From contig JBOGIQ010000001.1 in NCBI GenBank assembly GCA_050742535.1, positions 1 through 64,000 of the forward strand: DNA of 64,000 nucleotides, given 5' to 3'. A program made the position numbers and the translations under genes. The DNA is from Gp6-AA40 sp050742535 (GTDB lineage: Bacteria > Acidobacteriota > Vicinamibacteria > Vicinamibacterales > UBA2999). Under the pieces are notes generated by a model. That model was not told where the DNA came from. It did not search any database and saw only the letters and a list, made by a program, of their open reading frames with translations. This document shows positions 33,416-42,393 of this stretch, piece after piece (the first letter of the stretch is position 1; each line of letters begins with the position of its first letter).

Positions 33416-33465
33416 AGAGTCTCCGTGATGCCTTAGACGAGCGCCGCCGGTGCCGGTTGGTGCGG

Positions 33466-35307
33466 TCAGACTCCGCGCTGACGGTGATATTCCGCAACAA
33501 GCTCGTTGAGGCGGTTGCGGCTCAGTGAAGCCGCCGGGTCGTCCGGCAGCGGCGTAGTCAGGAAGCGCTCCGGCAGCGTGTCCTCCGCAGGCGTCCACCC
33601 GGCGAGAAGATTGAACCGGCGCTTGGCTGCGACGATGCGTTTGGCCGTCTCGCGGAGTTCGCCGGCCGTGGCATCCCATCCAGTGACGGCACGGAGCATC
33701 ACGGCGGCTTCCGCGTAGAAATCCTCGAACACGCCGCGCAGGAACTTGCAGACGATGAGCGAGTCCATCAGCGCGGCCTTGTCCTCGGTCTCGATGGCGT
33801 GGCGGACCGCGTCGAGCGTCACGTTCCGGCGATCGACCTTGTCCGAGAAGTCCACCTCGTAGGCGCCGCTGCGGTTGTGGTCGGCGCCGCGCGGGCCGAC
33901 GGCGAATCCAAGCGCCATCGTCTGCAGCGCCCGCGGTTCGTACCCGGGAATCTCCAGCCCCTTGACCTGTGGGGCGATGGAGAGGCTGTCGTGCCCGATG
34001 GCCTGGGCGGCGCGGCGGCTGCCTTCGGCGAGCACGCGACCGATTCCCATGCGCGACCCGATCAGCTCGATGGCTCGCAGCAGCGCGCCGCCGCTGCCGA
34101 AACGCAGCCACGGCTCGTCCAGCCATCCGCGCTCGACGCACTCCATCGCGAAGGCGATTGTTCCGCCCGCGCTGATCGTGTCGAGGCCGAGCTCGTCGCA
34201 GCGGCGGGATGCGCGCAGGACGACGTCGGGATCGCCGATGCCGCAGAGCGAACCGAGCGCGAACAGGCTCTCGTATTCGACGCGAACGCCGTCGTTCTGG
34301 TCCGCCTGAAGGCGGACACTACGGCCATCGTCGTTCCGGTCCGCCTGAAGGCGGACACTACGTACGCCGTCGTAGTGTCCGCCTTTAGGCGGACCCAACG
34401 AATAAATATGCTCACAGCCGATCGTGCACGTCACGCAGCTCTCGCGCGTCTTCGAGCGCGTCGCCGTCAGCTGCTCGGGCGAGAGATTGACGGCGTCCTC
34501 GAACGTGCCGCTCTGAAAGTTTCGCGTCGGCAGCGCGTTGAAGCGGTTGAATGTCAGGAGGTTGGTCGCCGTCCCGAGCTCGCGGTACTTCGCCGTCGCC
34601 GGGCCGAACGACCGCTTCGAGAGGTCGCGACTGAGGGCCGTCAGTTCCTGCGGATGGGCCCACTCGACGCGGAGCGTGCCGCGGACGGCAATCGCCTTGA
34701 TGTTCTTCGCTCCGAGCACGGCTCCGCTTCCACCTCGTCCCGCGTGCCGGCCGTCGTGCGAGATGGTCGCGTACCGAACGAGCTGCTCGCCGGCTGGACC
34801 GATCGAGGCGACGCGGTACTCCGGACCAAGCTCGGCTCGCAGGCGAGACTCGGTGTCCTGGCACGTCGCTCCGCGATACGCGGCTGCCGGTACAACACGC
34901 ACCCGCGCCTGTTCCTCGCGTCCGTCCTGTTCGACGACGAGCACCGAGAGCTCTGCGGCGCGGCCGACGATCATCAACGCATCGCAGCCGCAGCGCTTTC
35001 CGGCCACCGCAAAGCCGCTGCTGGCCAGCGAGTCGTTGATTCGCTCGGTGAGCGGGCTCTTGCTGACGACGGCGAACTTGGCGGAGGTCGTCAAGGGGCT
35101 GCCCACAAGCGGGCTGAACGCGAACACGAGCGGGGCCTCAGGCGCCAGTGGATCGACGTTCGCCGCACCTTCGTCGAGCAGCAGCCGGACGCCAAGACCG
35201 CTGCCGCCGAGAAACTGACGGAGCGTCGCGTCGTCGAGAGGTACGCGCGTGGCCGAACCGGCCGTGACGTCTATGCGGAGGTAGGAGCCGTGGTAGCCAT
35301 GAGGCAT
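33466..35307 (-). CDS. Aldehyde:ferredoxin oxidoreductase family protein, tungsten type
   Basis: The 613-residue protein shows GGSGLGVRLLLDE, GRGGSGAVLGAKNIKAIAV, the Fe-S motif SCVTCTIGCEH (CxxCxxxC), EYESLFALGSLCG, and the late Cys in SLIVCKFLRG that completes the cluster. AOR enzymes oxidise aldehydes to acids with a tungsten bis-pterin and pass electrons to ferredoxin. With the C1 island nearby, formaldehyde or another small aldehyde is possible. Directly after the Cys motif, about 35 residues (starting LGPPKGGHYDG) are coded by three copies of a palindromic element at 34300-34395. Family members have a short loop there, so the enzyme may tolerate it. A MoaD-like gene lies one base upstream. 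Confidence 0.87.
   Translation of the reverse strand: MPHGYHGSYLRIDVTAGSATRVPLDDATLRQFLGGSGLGVRLLLDEGAANVDPLAPEAPLVFAFSPLVGSPLTTSAKFAVVSKSPLTERINDSLASSGFAVAGKRCGCDALMIVGRAAELSVLVVEQDGREEQARVRVVPAAAYRGATCQDTESRLRAELGPEYRVASIGPAGEQLVRYATISHDGRHAGRGGSGAVLGAKNIKAIAVRGTLRVEWAHPQELTALSRDLSKRSFGPATAKYRELGTATNLLTFNRFNALPTRNFQSGTFEDAVNLSPEQLTATRSKTRESCVTCTIGCEHIYSLGPPKGGHYDGVRSVRLQADRNDDGRSVRLQADQNDGVRVEYESLFALGSLCGIGDPDVVLRASRRCDELGLDTISAGGTIAFAMECVERGWLDEPWLRFGSGGALLRAIELIGSRMGIGRVLAEGSRRAAQAIGHDSLSIAPQVKGLEIPGYEPRALQTMALGFAVGPRGADHNRSGAYEVDFSDKVDRRNVTLDAVRHAIETEDKAALMDSLIVCKFLRGVFEDFYAEAAVMLRAVTGWDATAGELRETAKRIVAAKRRFNLLAGWTPAEDTLPERFLTTPLPDDPAASLSRNRLNELVAEYHRQRGV
34300..34395. repeat. Three palindromic elements in frame inside the aldehyde oxidoreductase gene
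   Basis: GTCCGCCTGAAGGCGGAC begins at 34300 and at 34339, and GTCCGCCTTTAGGCGGAC lies at 34376-34393 in reverse order of flanks. Read on the minus strand they code GPPKGGHYD once and SVRLQAD twice. Confidence 0.9.
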
Positions 35308-35308
35308 C

Positions 35309-35563
35309 TCAGCCTCCGGCGTCGGCGGACAGGATAAGCACGCAGTCATCGGCGCCGAGCGGCGTCCCGGGGTCGCTGATGAATTCGTCGCCGTTGAGAT
35401 TGGCCGCGAACGAGGGATGCAGGCGGTCGCCGGCGATAACCTCGGCGAGGGCAGGCAGCCGGCTGGAGAGCGTTTCCAGCAGCTGGCCCAGCGTCCGGGC
35501 TTCGACAACCATCTCGGCCACGCCAGCGCGCTGGCGTGGGACTCCCAGGAACTCGACGTACAT
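35309..35563 (-). CDS. MoaD/ThiS-family sulfur carrier
   Basis: The 84-residue protein starts MYVEFLGVPRQRAG and ends in the di-glycine (LSADAGG) that is made into a thiocarboxylate in MoaD. LGQLLETLSSRLPALAEVI and DDCVLILSADAGG match the ubiquitin-like fold. It gives sulfur for the dithiolene of molybdopterin. Its place one base from the aldehyde oxidoreductase gene suggests a dedicated carrier for this tungsten or molybdenum enzyme. The ATG at 35563 is favoured over an upstream ATG that reads through a palindrome. Confidence 0.83.
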   Translation of the reverse strand: MYVEFLGVPRQRAGVAEMVVEARTLGQLLETLSSRLPALAEVIAGDRLHPSFAANLNGDEFISDPGTPLGADDCVLILSADAGG

Positions 35564-35582
35564 CGCTTGGTCTATTGTCCTA

Positions 35583-35604
35583 GCTTCCGGCGTCGGCCGG
35601 AAGC
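35583..35604. repeat. Inverted repeat in the divergent gap between moaD-like and formate dehydrogenase genes
   Basis: GCTTCCGGCGTCGGCCGGAAGC-like symmetry fills the 83-bp divergent gap. It resembles the element at 54761-54780. It may be an operator or just a dispersed element. Confidence 0.55.
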
Positions 35605-35646
35605 CACGTGATAGCATTGCAAAAAACCCAATGAATATTGAGAGTT

Positions 35647-37428
35647 ATGAGCAGTCCGACATCCCAGCCGCCGATCAAGCCGACCGCTAAAAGTGGCAGA
35701 GGTGGCAAGCGGGGGAAGGTTCGCGCGACGCCCAAGGGGCGGGTCGTCGATCCGAAAGCCCGCGAGGAAGTGCGTGCGCTGCTTGGCGACGCCCCCCGCC
35801 GCCGCGACCTGCTGATCGAGCACCTGCACAAGATCCAGGACCGGTACCACTGTCTGTCGGCCCCGCATCTCGTCGCGCTCGCCGCCGAGATGAAGCTGGC
35901 GATGACCGAGGTGTACGAGGTGGCGACCTTCTATCACCACTTCGACGTGGTCAAGGAGGGCGACGCGGCGCCGCCGTCGATCACCGTGCGGGTGTGCGAT
36001 TCGATCGCCTGTGAGCTTGCGGGCTCGCACCAGCTGCTGGAGAAGCTGCCGTCGCTCCTCGGCGCTGGCATCAGGGTGCTTCACGCTCCGTGTGTTGGAC
36101 GCTGCGAGACCGCTCCCGTGGCGGTTGTCGGGCAGAACCCGATTCCCAACGCCACCACCGAACAGGTGGTGTCCGTGGTGCGGCAGGGTCACGTGACGCA
36201 CCCGCGAGACGACGAAGCGGCGATGCACCCGCATTTCAGCGTCGTCACACCGGGGCATATCGACTACAAGGCATACCGCGCGGCGGGTGGTTATGCGCTG
36301 GCTGCCGCGTGCAGCGCAGGCACGCGCACGCCGGCGGATGTCATCGCCTTGATGGAAGATTCGGGGCTCCGCGGGCTCGGCGGCGCGGGATTCCCGGCGG
36401 GCCGCAAGTGGAAGCTGGTCTCCGCGGAGCCGGCGCCGCGGCTGATGGCGATCAACATCGACGAAGGGGAGCCGGGCACGTTCAAGGATCGCTACTACCT
36501 CGAGCGCGATCCGCATCGATTCATCGAAGGCGCGCTCATCGCGGCATGGGCCGTCGGCATCGACGCGATCTACATCTATCTGCGCGACGAGTATCACGGC
36601 TGCCGCGCCATCCTCGAACGCGAGGTTGCGGCCCTGCAGGCGGATCCGCCATGCACGCTGCCCGAGATTCATCTTCGCCGCGGCGCCGGCGCGTACATCT
36701 GCGGCGAAGAGTCGTCGATGATCGAGTCGATCGAAGGCAAACGCGGCGAGCCGCGGCTGCGGCCGCCCTACGTGGCGCAAGTCGGTCTGTTCGGACGTCC
36801 CACGCTCGAGCACAACATGGAAACGCTCCACTGGGTGCGCGAGATCATCGAGAAGGGCCCCGGCTGGTTTTCCGGCCACGGCCGCCACGGGCGCACGGGA
36901 CTGCGCTCGTTTTCCGTCAGCGGCCGGGTCGTCAAACCCGGGGTGCACCTCGCGCCCGCCGGCATCACGCTGCGCGAGCTGGTGGACGAATACTGCGGCG
37001 GCATGCTGCCCGGCCACGAGCTCTACGGCTATCTGCCGGGCGGCGCATCGGGCGGAATTCTCCCCGCGTCGATGGCCGACATTCCGCTCGACTTCGATAC
37101 GCTGAATCAGTACGGCTGCTTCATCGGTTCGGCCGCCATCGTCGTGTTATCGAATCACGATACGGCCGCGGCGGCGGCCCGCAACGTGATGAAGTTCTTC
37201 GCCGACGAGTCGTGCGGTCAGTGCACGCCGTGCCGTGTCGGCACGGCAAAGGCGTTGCAGCTCATGGGCGAGAAACGCTGGGATCAGCCACTCATTCAGG
37301 AGCTGTCGCAGGCGATGATGGACGCATCGATTTGCGGCCTCGGCCAGGCGGCCCCGAATCCGGCGTTAAGCGTGTTGAAATACTTTCCCCAGGAAGTGGG
37401 CGATCCTTTCAGGGGGACTAAACAGTAG
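35647..37428 (+). CDS. fdsGB: NAD-dependent formate dehydrogenase, fused gamma-beta (FdsG-FdsB) subunit
   Basis: The 593-residue protein fuses two subunits. Residues about 40-175 are the thioredoxin-like [2Fe-2S] subunit (CDSIACELAGS and APCVGRCETAP). Residues about 200-590 are the NADH/FMN-binding subunit (LRGLGGAGFPAGRKW, NIDEGEPGTFKDR, GAYICGEESSMIESIEGKRG) with the [4Fe-4S] site SCGQCTPCRVGT. It passes electrons from the FdsA molybdenum site to NAD+. Fusion of the two is known but not the usual Fds layout. The ATG at 35647 is chosen over a TTG at 35638. A 31-bp gap leads to fdsA. Confidence 0.9.
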   Translation: MSSPTSQPPIKPTAKSGRGGKRGKVRATPKGRVVDPKAREEVRALLGDAPRRRDLLIEHLHKIQDRYHCLSAPHLVALAAEMKLAMTEVYEVATFYHHFDVVKEGDAAPPSITVRVCDSIACELAGSHQLLEKLPSLLGAGIRVLHAPCVGRCETAPVAVVGQNPIPNATTEQVVSVVRQGHVTHPRDDEAAMHPHFSVVTPGHIDYKAYRAAGGYALAAACSAGTRTPADVIALMEDSGLRGLGGAGFPAGRKWKLVSAEPAPRLMAINIDEGEPGTFKDRYYLERDPHRFIEGALIAAWAVGIDAIYIYLRDEYHGCRAILEREVAALQADPPCTLPEIHLRRGAGAYICGEESSMIESIEGKRGEPRLRPPYVAQVGLFGRPTLEHNMETLHWVREIIEKGPGWFSGHGRHGRTGLRSFSVSGRVVKPGVHLAPAGITLRELVDEYCGGMLPGHELYGYLPGGASGGILPASMADIPLDFDTLNQYGCFIGSAAIVVLSNHDTAAAAARNVMKFFADESCGQCTPCRVGTAKALQLMGEKRWDQPLIQELSQAMMDASICGLGQAAPNPALSVLKYFPQEVGDPFRGTKQ

Positions 37429-37452
37429 GGCGCCCATTTATGGGTGCCACAT
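37429..37452. repeat. Hairpin element between fdsGB and fdsA
   Basis: GGGCGCCCATTTATGGGTGCC directly follows the TAG stop; it is of the GGCACC...GGTGCC type found at 55960. It may adjust the ratio of the two subunits. Confidence 0.6.
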
Positions 37453-37459
37453 AGTCACC

Positions 37460-40273
37460 ATGCTGCAAAAGAACACTGCGGTGCCGGTCGTGACGCCGGT
37501 TTCCTTCAGGCTGAACGGACAGGCCGTCGTCGGCAGCTCGGACGAGACGATTCTGCAGACAGCTGATCGGCTCGGTGTCGAGATTCCCCGCCTCTGCTAC
37601 ATGGAGGGCATGCGCGCGGACGGCAACTGCCGGACGTGCATGGTGGAGATCAAGGGCGAGCGCGTGCTCGCGCCGTCGTGCTGCCGCTATCCGAAAGAGG
37701 GGATGGAGGTCACCACCAACAACCAGCGCGCGCTGATCAGTCAGAAGATGTCGATCGAGCTGCTGCTCGCCGACATGCCCGAGACGGAGTACACACGCAA
37801 TTCCGAGCTCGATTTCTGGGCGAAGAAGCTGGACATCGGCAAGCCGCGGTTCAAGTCGCGGCAGCAGCCCGTGGAAGACCTCTCACACCCGGCCATGGCG
37901 GTGCACCTCGATGCCTGCATTCAGTGCAAGCGGTGCGTGCGCGCCTGCCGTGAGGAACAGGTCAACGACGTCATCGGCTACGCCTTCCGCGCCGGCGCCT
38001 CGAAGATCGTGTTCGACCTCGACGACCCGATGGGCGATTCCACGTGCGTGGCGTGCGGCGAGTGCGTCCAGGCGTGCCCGACCGGCGCGCTGATGCCGGC
38101 GCGCGACGTCGGCAAGGTCGTTCCGGATACGCAGGTCGAGTCCGTCTGCCCGTACTGCGGCGTCGGCTGCCAGTTGACCTACAACGTCAAGGACAACCAG
38201 ATCATCTACGTGCAGGGCAAGGACGGTCCGGCCAACTCGAGCCGCCTGTGCGTGAAGGGCCGCTACGGCTTCGACTACGTCCATCACAAGCAGCGGCTCA
38301 CCACTCCTCTGATCCGGAAAGAGGGCGTACCCAAGCACAAGGACTTCGTCGTCGATCCCGACAACTGGCGCGACGTGTTCCGCGAAGCGACCTGGGACGA
38401 GGCGCTGGACCGCGCCGCCGGCGGCCTGCGGACAATCCGCGACACCTACGGGAAGCGCGCCCTGGCCGGCTTCGGCTCCGCGAAAGGGACCAACGAAGAG
38501 GCCTATTTATTCCAGAAACTCGTGCGCACCGGGTTCGGCTCGAACAACGTGGACCATTGCACGCGCTTGTGCCATGCGTCGAGCGTCGCCGCGCTGATGG
38601 AAGGCATCAACTCGGGCGCGGTGTCCAATCAGGTGCGCGACGTCGCCAATTCCGAGGTCATCTTCGTCATCGGCGCCAATCCGACGGTGAACCATCCCGT
38701 CGCGGCAACGTTCATCAAGAACGCCGCCAAAGCCGGGAAGACACTCATCGTCGCGGATCCCCGCAGGAGCGATCTCGCTCGCCACGCGAAGTACTACCTG
38801 CAGTTCAATCCGGACACCGATGTGGCGCTGCTCAACGCGATGCTGCACGTGATCGTCGAGGAAGGCCTCGTCGACAAGGCCTTCGTGGCGAGCCGTACGT
38901 CCGGTTACGACGCCCTGGCCGAGAACGTCAAGAAGTTCTCGCCCGAGAAGATGGCGCCGATCTGCGGTATTCCCGCGGAGACGATTCGCGACGTCGCGCG
39001 GGCGTACGCGACGTCCGCCGCCTCGATCATCCTGTGGGGCATGGGCATCTCGCAGCATGTGCACGGCACCGACAACGCGCGCTGCCTGATCGCATTGGCG
39101 CTCTCGACCGGGCAGATCGGCAAGCCGGGTTCCGGCCTGCATCCGCTGCGCGGACAGAACAACGTCCAGGGCGCGTCGGACTCGGGACTGATTCCGATGT
39201 TCTACCCGGACTATCAGCGCGTGAATACACCCGAAGCGCGTCAGCGGTTTGAAATATTGTGGAAGACCCCACTCGACCCCGATCCGGGCCTGACCGTCGT
39301 CGAGATCATGAACGCCGCCAAGAAGCGCGAGATTCGCGGCATGTACATCATGGGCGAGAACCCCGCGATGTCGGATCCGGACGTCGATCACGCGCGCGAG
39401 GCGATGGCCGCGCTCGACCACCTGGTGGTGCAGGACATCTTCCTGACGGAGACGGCGTATCTGGCGGACGTCATTCTGCCCGCCACCGCGTGGCCGGAGA
39501 AGGTCGGCACCGTCACGAATACCGACCGCATGGTCCAGCTCGGACGCAAAGCGATCGAACCTCCGGGCGACGCACGCGAGGACTTCTGGATCATCAACGA
39601 GCTTGGCCGGCGCATCGGTCTCGACTGGAACTATGCGCATCCGCGCGATGCGTTCAACGAGATGCGGACGTGCATGGATTCGATCGCCGGCATTACCTGG
39701 GACCGGCTCGAACGCGAATCGTCCGTCACGTATCCGTGCGTCGAGGAGGGCGATCCCGGCGATCCGGTGGTCTTCATCGAAAACTTTCCCACGCCGTCGG
39801 GCCGTGGCAAGTTCGTCCCGGCGGACCTCATCTCCGCGGCCGAGCAGCCGAACGCCGAATACCCGATGGTGCTCATCACCGGCCGGCAGCTCGAGCACTG
39901 GCATACCGGCTCGATGACACGCCGCGCCAGCAACCTCGACGCGCTCGAGCCGGAACCGGTCGCGTCGGTGCACCCGCTCGACCTCGAAGACATGGGTGCC
40001 GCCCCGGGCGACGTCGTCACGATCGCGTCGCGCCGCGGAACGATCTCCCTCTACGCGCGTGCGGACGATGGGACGCCGCGCGGGACCGTATTCGTGCCGT
40101 TCTGCTTCTACGAGGCGGCGGCGAACATGCTGACCAATCCGGTGCTCGATCCGTTCGGGAAGATTCCGGAGTTCAAGTACTGCGCGGTGAAGGTGACGAA
40201 GGGCGGCGTGGTGCCGGAGCACATGAGCTTCGGCGGAGGAGTGCTGCTCGACGAAGTGGCCCCAGGGCGCTGA
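37460..40273 (+). CDS. fdsA: NAD-dependent formate dehydrogenase alpha subunit
   Basis: The 937-residue protein has an N-terminal plant-type [2Fe-2S] domain (PRLCYMEGMRADGNCRTCMV), two ferredoxin-type [4Fe-4S] clusters (CIQCKRCVRACREEQ and CVACGECVQACPTG), the molybdopterin-domain cluster (CPYCGVGCQL), and CTRLCHASSV with the Cys (not selenocysteine) that binds molybdenum. ALSTGQIGKPGSGLHPLRGQNNVQG and the C-terminal MGD-binding region (QLEHWHTGSMTRRA) complete it. It oxidises formate to CO2 in the cytoplasm, with electrons going to NAD+ through FdsGB, and would end the C1 pathway of the upstream island. CO2 reduction is possible in principle. An FdsC/FdhD chaperone is not seen nearby. Confidence 0.92.
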   Translation: MLQKNTAVPVVTPVSFRLNGQAVVGSSDETILQTADRLGVEIPRLCYMEGMRADGNCRTCMVEIKGERVLAPSCCRYPKEGMEVTTNNQRALISQKMSIELLLADMPETEYTRNSELDFWAKKLDIGKPRFKSRQQPVEDLSHPAMAVHLDACIQCKRCVRACREEQVNDVIGYAFRAGASKIVFDLDDPMGDSTCVACGECVQACPTGALMPARDVGKVVPDTQVESVCPYCGVGCQLTYNVKDNQIIYVQGKDGPANSSRLCVKGRYGFDYVHHKQRLTTPLIRKEGVPKHKDFVVDPDNWRDVFREATWDEALDRAAGGLRTIRDTYGKRALAGFGSAKGTNEEAYLFQKLVRTGFGSNNVDHCTRLCHASSVAALMEGINSGAVSNQVRDVANSEVIFVIGANPTVNHPVAATFIKNAAKAGKTLIVADPRRSDLARHAKYYLQFNPDTDVALLNAMLHVIVEEGLVDKAFVASRTSGYDALAENVKKFSPEKMAPICGIPAETIRDVARAYATSAASIILWGMGISQHVHGTDNARCLIALALSTGQIGKPGSGLHPLRGQNNVQGASDSGLIPMFYPDYQRVNTPEARQRFEILWKTPLDPDPGLTVVEIMNAAKKREIRGMYIMGENPAMSDPDVDHAREAMAALDHLVVQDIFLTETAYLADVILPATAWPEKVGTVTNTDRMVQLGRKAIEPPGDAREDFWIINELGRRIGLDWNYAHPRDAFNEMRTCMDSIAGITWDRLERESSVTYPCVEEGDPGDPVVFIENFPTPSGRGKFVPADLISAAEQPNAEYPMVLITGRQLEHWHTGSMTRRASNLDALEPEPVASVHPLDLEDMGAAPGDVVTIASRRGTISLYARADDGTPRGTVFVPFCFYEAAANMLTNPVLDPFGKIPEFKYCAVKVTKGGVVPEHMSFGGGVLLDEVAPGR

Positions 40274-40429
40274 TCATGCCGTTCGTCATCCAGCCGCACA
40301 CCGGCGGCTGATCGGCAAGACGTTAGGCAAGGGTGGTCACGACTGAGGTGGAGAACGCGCGCCCTGCATTCGAAGAGGCGACGCAGGCGAACGATGTCTC
40401 AGTGACGGATTTCTGAAACTCGCGTTGGG

Positions 40430-41374
40430 TTAATTGGCCGGCGGCGTCTGCACATGATCTATTGAGAGAATCTCGAACGGAGCGGTCGTCGATTCGACCT
40501 TCAAACCGACGCCCTCGAATGCCATCGTCAATCGAGCGGCATCGAATCCCGCCATCAGCAGTGGCAGGCCTCCTCGTAGCCCCGGGGCACGACGATTTCC
40601 TTTGAACTCGAGGGTGAAGTTGTATTCGCCGTCGAGACCGGTCCGGTCGATCACGGGGCGGTCCAGGTAGAACGAGAAGAAGTCGGCAGCATCCTTGACG
40701 CTGCTCCCCTCGAACACCAACTGGACAGAGCCGTCGGGAGCGAAAAGCGGGGGACCAGGCAGGAGCTTCGCGAACACGAGTCCGTTCATGCCCATGCCAG
40801 TAGTCGCTGCGGCGGACGAACGGATCAGCGCCGGTTCGTTGGCCCCAGCCGTGATCGCCCACACGGGTATCTCTTTGCGTTCGCGGCGCACCTTGAGATC
40901 GAACGTCTCCTCCAATAGTCGCTGGAGCATCAAGCGGACCGGCAACGGATAGACGTCCTTTCGAGCAGAGCTTGTGAACCGGAAATCCCGCAGGCGAACG
41001 ATGTCTTCGGCCGTGACTGCCGCAGACGAGAATCTGGCTGCGACCTCGAACTTGTAGGCCCTCATCCACTCAGGCACCGGGCCAACAATCGGCGAACATT
41101 CGTACCCGAACGCGATCTTCATTGCACACGCACCCGCGCCGTCGGCATCGACATAGGCGCTGACGATGAGCTGGAGGAGATCGCTCTGGTCGCGCAAGGT
41201 CGTCGTGGTGAGTTGCCGCCTGTCATGATGACGAATCGACGGATCGATGCCCGCCACCGTTGCCTCTTCGAACGCAGGGCGCGCATGGTCGATCTGAGTC
41301 GTGACCACGACCTGCCCGGACAGCAGAGACAGGACGATCATCGGCGCGAGAATCCTGGTCGAGACTCGGGTCAT
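40430..41374 (-). CDS. TIGR03435-family exported protein, divergent
   Basis: The 314-residue product has a signal segment (RILAPMIVLSLLSGQVVVTT) and family traits: HARPAFEEATVAG, LLQLIVSAYVDADG, YKFEVAARFSSAA, LMLQRLLEETFDLKVRRERK, VIDRTGLDGEYNFTLEF and GLKVESTTAPFEILSIDHV. It differs from the other two copies by an added region around GACAMKIAFGYEC. The start is taken as MTRVSTRIL at 41374. The 108 bp between fdsA and this gene hold a second small copy of its own middle sequence (GGTGGAGAACGCGCGCCCTG with GCGACGCAGGCGAACGATG), perhaps a decayed duplicate. Confidence 0.8.
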   Translation of the reverse strand: MTRVSTRILAPMIVLSLLSGQVVVTTQIDHARPAFEEATVAGIDPSIRHHDRRQLTTTTLRDQSDLLQLIVSAYVDADGAGACAMKIAFGYECSPIVGPVPEWMRAYKFEVAARFSSAAVTAEDIVRLRDFRFTSSARKDVYPLPVRLMLQRLLEETFDLKVRRERKEIPVWAITAGANEPALIRSSAAATTGMGMNGLVFAKLLPGPPLFAPDGSVQLVFEGSSVKDAADFFSFYLDRPVIDRTGLDGEYNFTLEFKGNRRAPGLRGGLPLLMAGFDAARLTMAFEGVGLKVESTTAPFEILSIDHVQTPPAN

Positions 41375-41393
41375 TTCGATCTCAGGGCGCGTG

Positions 41394-42320
41394 TCAGTTC
41401 TCACCTGGCCGTTCAAGTCGATCGACTATCAATGTGTCGCGCAACACGCGCGACGGCTTGAGTTTCAAGCCGAGTTGCTGTTCGACGGCGGCGAAGACGG
41501 ATGACGCGACATCCTGCGATGGCGTGAGGCTCGGCCCCCTGAGTTGCCGCAGCATGTCGAAGTTCATGGCGACACGGTACGTTCCTGTGAGGCCGGTTTT
41601 ATCCATGACCGGACGGTCTGCCCAGCCACGGAGTTGCTCCGCAAGAGCAGCCATCGTTCCCTCACCCTCCAGCAAATCACCCAACTTGCCTCGACCGTCG
41701 CCGAACCGGTCGCGCACCACGGCGCCAACGGTCCGGAACGTGCACGGTAACGGCGGCTGCTTCAAGTCGACAGCCATTTGCGGTAACGAAGCCGGCGGCT
41801 CTGTCGACGCCTCGGGCACGGCAGCTTTCACCGGGCAAGCCACGCTCATCGGCGTGAGACCGGAACCCAACTTCCCGTCGGGTCGCGCCAAGACGAGATC
41901 GAATGCCGGCTGCTCGCGCTTCTCGAAATGCACGGTCAGCTTGAAGCGATCGGCGAGCATCGAGCGCATCATCGCCAGGTGATCGTCGCGTGTTGCCGAC
42001 GACAACGAAGACGTGGCGCTCACGTTGTAACGGCCGCTCCGCGCCCACTTGGGAAGGCCGACGATTTCTTTGGGAAGCGTCGGCGGGTACGCGCGGGCGA
42101 TGAGGTTTGCCACCAGAGCATTTGTCATGGTGACTCCGCCATCAGGGCGTTGTTGAACGCGATAGCCTGGGGAGGGAGGTCCGCCGGGAGCCGCAGGTCG
42201 GTTTCGCCGAATGGAGACGACTTCAAAAGCAGGTGCCGGACCTAACGCTTGGCCGAACACCTCGGCCAAGCCAGCGACACTCACGATGACGCCTATGGAC
42301 GCAACAAACCCCGTGCGCAT
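41394..42320 (-). CDS. TIGR03435-family exported protein
   Basis: The 308-residue product has an N-terminal signal (ASIGVIVSVAGLAEVFGQA) and the family blocks FEVVSIRRNRPAAPGG, VTMTNALVANLIARAYP, RYNVSATSSL, RSMLADRFKLTVHFEKREQP, MDKTGLTGTYRVAMNFDM and LGLKLKPSRVLRDTLIVDR. It precedes the divergent TIGR03435 copy by 19 bp in the same direction, so they are likely co-transcribed. The function is unknown; tandem paralogues are usual for this family. Confidence 0.88.
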   Translation of the reverse strand: MRTGFVASIGVIVSVAGLAEVFGQALGPAPAFEVVSIRRNRPAAPGGPPSPGYRVQQRPDGGVTMTNALVANLIARAYPPTLPKEIVGLPKWARSGRYNVSATSSLSSATRDDHLAMMRSMLADRFKLTVHFEKREQPAFDLVLARPDGKLGSGLTPMSVACPVKAAVPEASTEPPASLPQMAVDLKQPPLPCTFRTVGAVVRDRFGDGRGKLGDLLEGEGTMAALAEQLRGWADRPVMDKTGLTGTYRVAMNFDMLRQLRGPSLTPSQDVASSVFAAVEQQLGLKLKPSRVLRDTLIVDRLERPGEN

Positions 42321-42393
42321 CCGTCACCTCGGTCAGATGGTCGCGTGCGTGGCGCGTACGGGAGACTCACCAAACTCAAGAAACGAACGATCT

